A DNA stretch of 26,738 bases from Tubiluchus corallicola (taxonomy: Eukaryota > Priapulida > Priapulimorpha > Priapulimorphida > Tubiluchidae): assembly GCA_030141605.1 (NCBI GenBank), contig JAQGDQ010001752.1, forward strand, positions 1 to 26,738. Direction: 5' to 3'. The first letter of the stretch is position 1. Every line of letters begins with the position of its first letter. The notes beneath the pieces were generated by a model, which saw only the letters and a program-made list of their open reading frames with translations, did no database searches and was not told the DNA's origin. Position numbers and translations under genes: made by a program. This document shows, piece by piece, positions 18,778-26,738 of the stretch.

Positions 18778-19246
18778 CAGTGTTCCCTCACTCATCGCGG
18801 GTGTTCAGTTCCAGGCCCACCAGCGATAACTGAATTTCCGCGAAGTAGGGACGCTATACTTATTTTAGTAGTTTCACGTCGGCAAGTAGCATCTCAAGCG
18901 GGCGCAAGTACTACATTTCGTTTTTGGTGAGCATTCATCCGCCGAGTAAATACACTATTTACTGTAAATGGCAATTTTTATGATTTATAATATTCATGTA
19001 TGTTACAATTATTATTTTTAATATATTTTAATACATTTTGTGATTTTTTTTATGCAAAATTCATCAGATCTATACATTACTGTACAATACGTACTACGCA
19101 TGTGCAAAAATACTTTAGACGTAGTACCGCAAAAACCCGCGAAACAGCGAAAATGCCGCGATAAATATTTTACATTAATATTTTCGAAAACCCCTCGAAA
19201 CAGCGAGTCCGCGATAAACGAACCGAGAAGTATCGAGGGAACAATG
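18778..19246. mobile_element. Probable TA-target MITE (CAGTGTTCCCTC ends), ~469 bp
   Basis: Left terminus CAGTGTTCCCTC after TA; right terminus GAGGGAACAATG, which reverses to CATTGTTCCCTC (11 of 12 match). Subterminal words around CGCGATAAAC/CCGCGAT and AACAGCGA recur on the right side. CAGTG...TCCCTC ends at TA fit pogo/Tigger-type MITEs. The right flank is AA, so the target duplication has decayed. Confidence 0.75.
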
Positions 19247-19320
19247 AAAAGCTCTTTTTTTAAATTACACCAACTGGCAACACTGTAACACGAAACAAGT
19301 AGTCAAAATTTCAATCTTAC

Positions 19321-19485
19321 CTTCGCAGTATCTACACCAGAAATACTGTTCGTCTTCATCGTCGTCGCTATCCGTGTCGGCATCCGAATCCGCATCCTGC
19401 TTCGGCCTACGACGCTTTCTCGATTTCTGGGTTGAACGGCTGGGATCCCTTTCCTTCTCCGCTGTGACCTCCGGTTTCTGCACTT
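19321..19485 (-). CDS. Zinc-finger gene exon 2: basic nuclear-localisation stretch, acidic run, first half of a zinc-binding motif
   Basis: A 165-nt exon with acceptor CTCCCTCCTTTGCAG and donor GCGAAG|GTAAGA. It enters with 2 nt and leaves with 1 nt. Residues 42-50 of the model (KSRKRRRPK) look like a monopartite nuclear localisation signal. An Asp/Glu-rich run with alternating D, A, S and T follows, and the exon ends in YFWCRYCE, the first Cys pair (C72, C75) of a finger that is completed only after splicing to 14964-15100. The intron just upstream is packed with a 35-bp minisatellite whose last unit abuts the polypyrimidine tract. Confidence 0.82.
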
Positions 19486-19496
19486 CTGCAAAGGAG

Positions 19497-19811
19497 GGAG
19501 AACTTTTCAGATGCTGAGGATAGAAAGATTGAGAGAACTTTTCGGATGCTGAGGATAGCAAGATTCAGAGAACTTTTCGGATGCTGAGGATAGCAAGATT
19601 GAGAGAACTTTTCGGATGCTGAGGATAGCAAGATTCAGAGAACTTTTCAGATGCTGAGGATAGCAAGATTCAGAGAACTTTTCGGATGTTGAGGATAGCA
19701 AGATTCAGAGAACTTTTCGGATGCTGAGGATAGCAAGATTGAGAGAACTTTTCGGATGCTGAGGATAGCAAGATTGAGAGAACTTTTCGGATGCTGGGGA
19801 TAGCAAGATTT
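19497..19811. repeat. 35-bp minisatellite, 9 units, abutting the exon 2 acceptor
   Basis: The unit AACTTTTCGGATGCTGAGGA continues with TAGCAAGATTGAGAG or ...CAGAG; period 35 bp from 19501. The last unit runs straight into the exon 2 polypyrimidine tract. In the sense orientation each unit contains CTTGCTATCCTCAG, an acceptor-like sequence. Confidence 0.97.
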
Positions 19812-19999
19812 CCTACGACAATTTTACGACAAAGAAAACCTTTTTCACTCAACAGTCAATGGTTTTGAATGATTGACTTTATCTGATCTAAACTTGCCCA
19901 TGAAATAAATGTAACTTTCTAGAAGCTTTGACTATGAACCATGAATTTATTTTCACACATCAAAATACAACATCAAACACATTAATAAACTTTAAAGAA

Positions 20000-22900
20000 A
20001 ATAATTTGAGTAGTTCGAGGTGAGTGTACGGTCATTAACACACTCACCTTACTTAAATGAAAAAATGATTATAGTTATGCATGCTTCTGTAGATAACCTA
20101 ATGTAAATAAGGATGAAGTAAATGATGTAATAATTTGAGTAGTGCGAGGTGAGTGTACGACCATACGGTCATTAACACACTCACCTTACTTAAATGAAAA
20201 AATGATTATAGTTATGCATGCTTCTGTAGATAACTTAATGTAAATAAGGATGAAGTAAATGATGTAATAATTTGAGTAGTGCGAGGTGAGCGTACGACCA
20301 TACGGTCATTAACACACTCACCTTACTTAAATGAAAAAATGATTATAGTTATGCATGCTTCTGTAGATAACCTAATGTAAATAAGGATAAAGTAAATGAT
20401 GTAATAATTTGAGTAGTGCGAGGTGAGTGTACGACCATACGGTCATTAACACACTCACCTTACTTAAATGAAAAAATGTTTATAGTTATGCATGCTTCTG
20501 TAGATAACTTAATGTAAATAAGGATGAAGTAAATGATGTAATAATTTGAGTAGTGCGAGGTGAGTGTACGACCATACGGTCATTAACACACTCACCTTAC
20601 TTAAATGAAAAAATGATTATAGTTATGCATGCTTCTGTAGATAACTTAATATAAATAAGGATGAAGTAAATGATGTAATAATTTGAGTAGTGCGAGGTGA
20701 GTGTACGACCATACGGTCATTAACACACTCACCTTACTTAAATGAAAAAATGATTATAGTTATGCATGCTTCTGTAGATAACTTAATGTAAATAAGGATG
20801 AAGTAAATGATGTAATAATTTGAGTAGTGCGAGGTGAGTGTACGACCATACGGTCATTAACACACTCACCTTACTTAAATGAAAAAATGATTATAGTTAT
20901 GCATGCTTCTGTAGATAACTTAATGTAAATAAGGATGAAGTAAATGATGTAATAATTTGAGTAGTGCGAGGTGAGTGTACGACCATACGGTCATTAACAC
21001 ACTCACCTTACTTAAATGAAAAAATGATTATAGTTATGCATGCTTCTGTAGATAACTTAATGTAAATAAGGATGAAGTAAATGATGTAATAATTTGAGTA
21101 GTGCGAGGTGAGTGTACGACCATACGGTCATTAACACACTCACCTTACTTAAATGAAAAAATGATTATAGTTATGCATGCTTCTGTAGATAACTTAATGT
21201 AAATAAGGATGAAGTAAATGATGTAATAATTTGAGTAGTGCGAGGTGAGTGTACGACCATACGGTCATTAACACACTCACCTTACTTAAATGAAAAAATG
21301 ATTATAGTTATGCATGCTTCTGTAGATAACTTAATGTAAATAAGGATGAAGTAAATGATGTAATAATTTGAGTAGTGCGAGGTGAGTGTACGACCATACG
21401 GTCATTAACACACTCACCTTACTTAAATGAAAAAATGATTATAGTTATGCATGCTTCTGTAGATAACTTAATGTAAATAAGGATGAAGTAAATGATGTAA
21501 TAATTTGAGTAGTGCGAGGTGAGTGTACGACCATACGGTCATTAACACACTCACCTTACTTAAATGAAAAAATGATTATAGTTATGCATGCTTCTGTAGA
21601 TAACTTAATGTAAATAAGGATGAAGTAAATGATGTAATAATTTGAGTAGTGCGAGGTGAGTGTACGACCATACGGTCATTAACACACTCACCTTACTTAA
21701 ATGAAAAAATGATTATAGTTATGCATGCTTCTGTAGATAACTTAATGTAAATAAGGATGAAGTAAATGATGTAATAATTTGAGTAGTGCGAGGTGAGTGT
21801 ACGACCATACGGTCATTAACACACTCACCTTACTTAAATGAAAAAATGATTATAGTTATGCATGCTTCTGTAGATAACTTAATGTAAATAAGGATGAAGT
21901 AAATGATGTAATAATTTGAGTAGTGCGAGGTGAGTGTACGACCATACGGTCATTAACACACTCACCTTACTTAAATGAAAAAATGATTATAGTTATGCAT
22001 GCTTCTGTAGATAACTTAATGTAAATAAGGATGAAGTAAATGATGTAATAATTTGAGTAGTGCGAGGTGAGTGTACGACCATACGGTCATTAACACACTC
22101 ACCTTACTTAAATGAAAAAATGATTATAGTTATGCATGCTTCTGTAGATAACTTAATGTAAATAAGGATGAAGTAAATGATGTAATAATTTGAGTAGTGC
22201 GAGGTGAGTGTACGACCATACGGTCATTAACACACTCACCTTACTTAAATGAAAAAATGATTATAGTTATGCATGCTTCTGTAGATAACTTAATGTAAAT
22301 AAGGATGAAGTAAATGATGTAATAATTTGAGTAGTGCGAGGTGAGTGTACGACCATACGGTCATTAACACACTCACCTTACTTAAATGAAAAAATGATTA
22401 TAGTTATGCATGCTTCTGTAGATAACTTAATGTAAATAAGGATGAAGTAAATGATGTAATAATTTGAGTAGTGCGAGGTGAGTGTACGACCATACGGTCA
22501 TTAACACACTCACCTTACTTAAATGAAAAAATGATTATAGTTATGCATGCTTCTGTAGATAACTTAATGTAAATAAGGATGAAGTAAATGATGTAATAAT
22601 TTGAGTAGTGCGAGGTGAGTGTACGACCATACGGTCATTAACACACTCACCTTACTTAAATGAAAAAATGATTATAGTTATGCATGCTTCTGTAGATAAC
22701 TTAATGTAAATAAGGATGAAGTAAATGATGTAATAATTTGAGTAGTGCGAGGTGAGTGTACGACCATACGGTCATTAACACACTCACCTTACTTAAATGA
22801 AAAAATGATTATAGTTATGCATGCTTCTGTAGATAACTTAATGTAAATAAGGATGAAGTAAATGATGTAATAATTTGAGTAGTGCGAGGTGAGTGTACGA

Positions 22901-24517
22901 CCATACGGTCATTAACACACTCACCTTACTTAAATGAAAAAATGATTATAGTTATGCATGCTTCTGTAGATAACTTAATGTAAATAAGGATGAAGTAAAT
23001 GATGTAATAATTTGAGTAGTGCGAGGTGAGTGTACGACCATACGGTCATTAACACACTCACCTTACTTAAATGAAAAAATGATTATAGTTATGCATGCTT
23101 CTGTAGATAACTTAATGTAAATAAGGATGAAGTAAATGATGTAATAATTTGAGTAGTGCGAGGTGAGTGTACGACCATACGGTCATTAACACACTCACCT
23201 TACTTAAATGAAAAAATGATTATAGTTATGCATGCTTCTGTAGATAACTTAATGTAAATAAGGATGAAGTAAATGATGTAATAATTTGAGTAGTGCGAGG
23301 TGAGTGTACGACCATACGGTCATTAACACACTCACCTTACTTAAATGAAAAAATGATTATAGTTATGCATGCTTCTGTAGATAACTTAATGTAAATAAGG
23401 ATGAAGTAAATGATGTAATAATTTGAGTAGTGCGAGGTGAGTGTACGACCATACGGTCATTAACACACTCACCTTACTTAAATGAAAAAATGATTATAGT
23501 TATGCATGCTTCTGTAGATAACTTAATGTAAATAAGGATGAAGTAAATGATGTAATAATTTGAGTAGTGCGAGGTGAGTGTACGACCATACGGTCATTAA
23601 CACACTCACCTTACTTAAATGAAAAAATGATTATAGTTATGCATGCTTCTGTAGATAACTTAATGTAAATAAGGATGAAGTAAATGATGTAATAATTTGA
23701 GTAGTGCGAGGTGAGTGTACGACCATACGGTCATTAACACACTCACCTTACTTAAATGAAAAAATGATTATAGTTATGCATGCTTCTGTAGATAACTTAA
23801 TGTAAATAAGGATGAAGTAAATGATGTAATAATTTGAGTAGTGCGAGGTGAGTGTACGACCATACGGTCATTAACACACTCACCTTACTTAAATGAAAAA
23901 ATGATTATAGTTATGCATGCTTCTGTAGATAACTTAATGTAAATAAGGATGAAGTAAATGATGTAATAATTTGAGTAGTGCGAGGTGAGTGTACGACCAT
24001 ACGGTCATTAACACACTCACCTTACTTAAATGAAAAATGATTATAGTTATGCATGCTTCTGTAGATAACTTAATGTAAATAAGGATGAAGTAAATGATGT
24101 AATAATTTGAGTAGTGCGAGGTGAGTGTACGACCATACGGTCATTAACACACTCACCTTACTTAAATGAAAAAATGATTATAGTTATGCATGCTTCTGTA
24201 GATAACTTAATGTAAATAAGGATGAAGTAAATGATGTAATAATTTGAGTAGTGCGAGGTGAGTGTACGACCATACGGTCATTAACACACTCACCTTACTT
24301 AAATGAAAAAATGATTATAGTTATGCATGCTTCTGTAGATAACTTAATGTAAATAAGGATGAAGTAAATGATGTAATAATTTGAGTAGTGCGAGGTGAGT
24401 GTACGACCATACGGTCATTAACACACTCACCTTACTTAAATGAAAAAATGATTATAGTTATGCATGCTTCTGTAGATAACTTAATGTAAATAAGGATGAA
24501 GTAAATGATGTAATAAT
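20000..24517. repeat. 137-bp satellite array, 33 units (4.5 kb), intronic
   Basis: Monomers of 137 bp follow one another from 20005. The first is 8 bp short (it lacks ACCATACG-like bases near 20032); 32 further units run from 20134 to 24517, one with a single-base loss near 24035. Units in the middle appear virtually identical; the first five carry most of the variants, as expected if unequal exchange homogenises the centre. Each monomer contains the inverted pair AGGTGAGTGT / ACACTCACCT around GACC-ATAC-GGTC, able to form a hairpin. It occupies most of the intron between exons 1 and 2 of the model. Confidence 0.98.
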
Positions 24518-24785
24518 AGCAATGGTATAAGAGCAATAAACCTGAAAGTTGAGAAAGGAAAACATAATATGTAATTACGACTTTGAGTGAAGCTTAAAGA
24601 GTGAAATTTTTTTTAAATAGTTACGAATATGAATTATGTGATTATCTGTCAATGTACCACTTACTTGTATTACAATGCACCATATTGCTTACTTGTATAT
24701 ACAATGATATATATATATATATACTCAAATTTACACATACACATACACACACGTACGCATGCATGCATGCACACGTGCACACACG

Positions 24786-24823
<38 letters not shown>

Positions 24824-25081
24824 CTGAAATTTAAATGGGGGAGAAGAGATTAAATTATACATTATACTTGCAGTAATAACTATAATTGTATAGAACATTT
24901 AAATATAATTGATGGTAGTAATGTAGCCATCATAACTATTAAAGATGGGCTATTGTAAGGAGGGGGGGGCAAATTATAAGAATATTCCTTTCCTTTCCTT
25001 TTAAGTTTTCAAGTAACTAAATCAAAGATGGAAACTAGTGATTTCGTATCACTTGGTAAGATTATATGTCTAATTTCCTAC
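24518..25081. other. Unique intronic DNA with AT and CA microsatellites
   Basis: Between the main satellite block and exon 1. It holds (AT)n near 24708-24722 and a CA-rich run with ACGTACGCATGCATGCATGC at about 24735-24818. Otherwise no feature is seen. Confidence 0.6.
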
Positions 25082-25147
25082 CTTTAGCTGTGGCTTTTGA
25101 TACTTCTTCTTTCTTTATTTCTTCTTCAGATTTTCTGGACGCCTTAT
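25082..25147 (-). CDS. Zinc-finger gene, internal exon 1 of the model
   Basis: A 66-nt exon with acceptor TTTCTGTTTTAG and donor AAAG|GTAGG. It enters with 2 nt, carries 21 full codons and leaves with 1 nt, so it joins the next exon (19321-19485) in frame to give a Glu codon. The peptide is very polar, KASRKSEEEIKKEEVSKATA and then K, rich in Lys and Glu, likely a disordered linker. It shares this composition with the start of the next exon, which supports the pairing. It stands alone between two blocks of 137-bp satellite. The incoming phase requires at least one more exon beyond the right edge. Being short and low in complexity, it is the least certain exon, although both splice sites are good. 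Confidence 0.68.
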
Positions 25148-25226
25148 CTAAAACAGAAAGCATAGTGTAAAAAACAAAGTAGAAAAAAGATTTTGCATGT
25201 TGCTACACGGAAGTTGGTAGCTTCGG

Positions 25227-25449
25227 CGATGAGAATGACAAATTGCAAAAAAATCTGAAACAGGCCGGGGGTTTGGGGGCCGCGTAGCCCCCCCCTCCCC
25301 CATGGGGGTTCAAGGGGGTAAAGCCCCCTTTGGAGCCAGCAACAAATTGCAATTTTGTGACCAGAGAGAGCCTCTAAGTGGACTTAAAATGTCAATTACC
25401 TTGTTTCATGCGTAATTTAAAATACTCAACTATCAAGGATACATGATAC
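25227..25449. repeat. Dispersed ~200-bp repeat, copy 2 (copy 1 at 15141-15340)
   Basis: Same element as 15141-15340 with a longer GC-rich core (GGGGGCCGCGTAGCCCCCCC). Shared ends delimit the family to roughly 200-220 bp. Confidence 0.88.
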
Positions 25450-25875
25450 ATATGATCGTGAAGCTTCAAAAATTAACAAATTTTATTTTGTATATATTTT
25501 GATGCCTATATTTCATAAATTATAAAATTAAACTTGGTTTTATTCAAATTACACTTTGGTATTTCGGTTGTTTGTGTCTGGCGGCCTCAAAGCTTCACAT
25601 TTGTCAGCAATGAAGATATGCCTCATTGCCGTAAAAGGCATGCTACAAATCATACAGATTATCAAATAAACGATGTCTACGCTTCATTTGAACTATTTTA
25701 GCCAAATTTTTTCAGCAATTTTTAACATCTAGGAGATAAAAGGTAAGCTGGATAAATACCTTGAAAAATGCTACTGAAAGTTGCGGTTACAATTTCGACG
25801 AAAACTAAGTTCAACCCAGAAAAGTTTTCTCAACGAACTTAAGCGATTTACAAAAATGGCACTACTGATCTTTCA
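25450..25875. other. AT-rich intronic stretch with a dispersed-repeat fragment at its right end
   Basis: GTGAAGCTT near 25458 and AAGCTTCAC near 25590 form a short inverted pair about 130 bp apart. 25805-25875 matches the end of the dispersed repeat at 15550-15605 and is joined directly to the satellite at 25876. No exon found. Confidence 0.5.
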
Positions 25876-26738
25876 AACACACTCACCTTACTTAAAGGAA
25901 AAAATGATTATACAGTGGCCGCCGCTTATTGTGGACACCTCGGGCCAGCAGTGTATGTCCATATTAAGCGGCTGTCCATATTAAGCGAAGTGACCCATGA
26001 AGACCCTTCCCCTTCATTAAAAAAGGCAAAAAACTGTCTGTATCAACTCGTCTCCTGTTTTATTGAAAAAAAGAAGTCAGACGAGTTTGTTTGGCAGGAA
26101 ACTTTTCTCTCAAGCTTGAACGGAAGGAAGTTATCACAGTTTCGAAGCTCTCAAGACCACGGCAAACGGCGAACTGACTGATGCAATGACTCACACAGGC
26201 AGCATAGCGGGAAGCTCTTTTCAATATCGCACGGCTGGTTCACGTGGTTGGCACGGCTGGTCACGTGCCAAGAATGTTCGCTGTCCATATTAAGCGGCGG
26301 TTGTCCATATTAACCGGCGGATTTTATTAGGGGAAAATTCCGTCCCTCGCGAGTTGTCCACAATAACCGTGTCCATAATAAGCGGCGGCCACTGTAGTTA
26401 TGCATGCTTCTGTAGATAACTTAATGTAAATAAGGATGAAGTAAATGATGTAATAATTTGAGTAGTGCGAGGTGAGTGTATGACCATATGGTCATTAACA
26501 CACTCACCTTACTTAAATGAAAAAATGATTATAGTTATGCATGCTTCTGTAGATAACTTAATGTAAATAAGGATGAAGTAAATGATGTAATAATTTGAGT
26601 AGTGCGAGGTGAGTGTACGACCATACGGTCATTAACACACTCACCTTACTTAAATGAAAAAATGATTATAGTTATGCGTGCTTCTGTAGATAACTTAATG
26701 TAAATAAGGATGAAGTAAATGATGTAATAATTTGAGCA
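25876..26738. repeat. Second block of the 137-bp satellite, interrupted by a MITE and running off the window
   Basis: Begins mid-monomer with CACACTCACCTTACTTAAAG at 25876, is interrupted at a TA by the element 25913-26394, resumes at 26395 and continues to the window end for about 2.5 units. Variants here (TATGACCATATGGTC, TATGCGTGC) are more diverged than in the main array, in keeping with an array edge. Confidence 0.95.
25913..26394. mobile_element. Tigger/pogo-type MITE, 482 bp, nested in the satellite
   Basis: Left end CAGTGGCCGCCGCTTATTGT; the right end reverses to CAGTGGCCGCCGCTTATTAT, and near-identity continues for about 28 bp. TA occurs on both sides (25911-25912 and 26395-26396). 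Removing the element and one TA restores a normal satellite monomer (GATTATAGTTATGC). GTCCATATTAAGCGG words recur five or more times near both ends. A short open frame at 25915-26181 shows no transposase feature. Confidence 0.96.

Larger units (their letters stand above)
2222..25147 (-). other. Multi-exon C2H2 zinc-finger gene, partial at both ends (gene span)
   Basis: Span of eight minus-strand exons whose splice phases agree at every junction. Each has a pyrimidine-rich AG acceptor and a GT donor, and no stop occurs in the joined frame. The model product has 638 residues. In order it has a Lys/Arg/Glu-rich start, a basic cluster (residues 42-50), an acidic Asp run (52-67), a degenerate finger (C72, C75, H88), an acidic linker region (about 123-286) and five fingers: C322-C325-H338-C342, C351-C354-H367-H372, C380-C383-H396-C400, C438-C441-H454-H459 and C468-C471-H484-C488. 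A charged, partly helical tail ends in a Ser/Gln-rich stretch. C2H2 fingers bind DNA, RNA or protein; the basic cluster suggests a nuclear role. The exons are much richer in G and C than the introns. No start or stop codon is inside the window in the spliced frame. I do not recognise the family beyond C2H2. Further phase-neutral exons could hide in the long introns. Confidence 0.82.

Noticed and set aside
20000-24517. CRISPR array
   Set aside because: Units are directly contiguous with no unique spacers, the period is 137 bp and the context is an animal intron.
20000-24517. Centromeric satellite
   Set aside because: The period is in a plausible range, but the array is within a gene and only 4.5 kb; nothing in the sequence shows centromere function.
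25915-26181. 88-codon open frame inside the nested MITE
   Set aside because: It starts in the terminal repeat, has no transposase motif, and the element is otherwise non-coding.

Overview
The window is animal (metazoan) nuclear DNA. Short GC-rich coding exons sit in long AT-rich introns with GT-AG borders, among DNA-transposon remnants, micro- and minisatellites and a long satellite array. I see no bacterial-type gene organisation, no rRNA and no complete tRNA. The sequence alone does not fix the species; the repeat content fits an invertebrate or basal chordate, but that is only an impression.

The organising feature is one multi-exon gene on the minus strand running through almost the whole window and open at both ends. 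I reconstruct eight internal exons, in transcript order: 25082-25147, 19321-19485, 14964-15100, 11992-12139, 10623-10802, 9035-9196, 6921-7239 and 2222-2960. All seven junctions keep the reading frame (1,916 nt, 638 complete or junction codons). Two zinc-binding motifs are assembled only when exons are joined. The product is an unrecognised nuclear C2H2/C2HC zinc-finger protein: a basic nuclear-localisation stretch and acidic run, a degenerate finger, an acidic low-complexity middle, then five good fingers and a charged tail.

Layout from left to right (later to earlier in the transcript). 1-2221: last visible intron, holding an inverted copy of part of the gene, a CATA array and a CT array. 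2222-2960: exon 8. 2961-6920: intron 7 with a 33-bp minisatellite, a 385-bp-arm inverted repeat, a 501-bp hAT-type MITE with a perfect 8-bp target duplication and a second hAT-like fragment. 6921-9196: exons 7 and 6; the DNA at 7109-8996 is the partner of the inverted copy at 1-1861. 9197-12139: a tRNA-like sequence, an 800-bp ACT array, exon 5, a 123-bp tandem duplication and exon 4. 12140-15100: CT and CA arrays, a 58-bp satellite and exon 3. 15101-19485: a truncated Tigger/pogo transposase with a 48-bp unit amplified 14 times, two MITEs and exon 2. 19497-26738: a 35-bp minisatellite, a 4.5-kb array of a 137-bp satellite, exon 1 of the model, and a second array of the same satellite with a 482-bp TA-flanked MITE inserted in it.

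The most unusual points are the intronic 137-bp satellite whose every monomer carries consensus-like splice-donor sequences on both strands, the Tigger relic with its own motif tandemly expanded, the self-derived inverted duplication flanking an exon, and a MITE whose end forms part of a splice donor.
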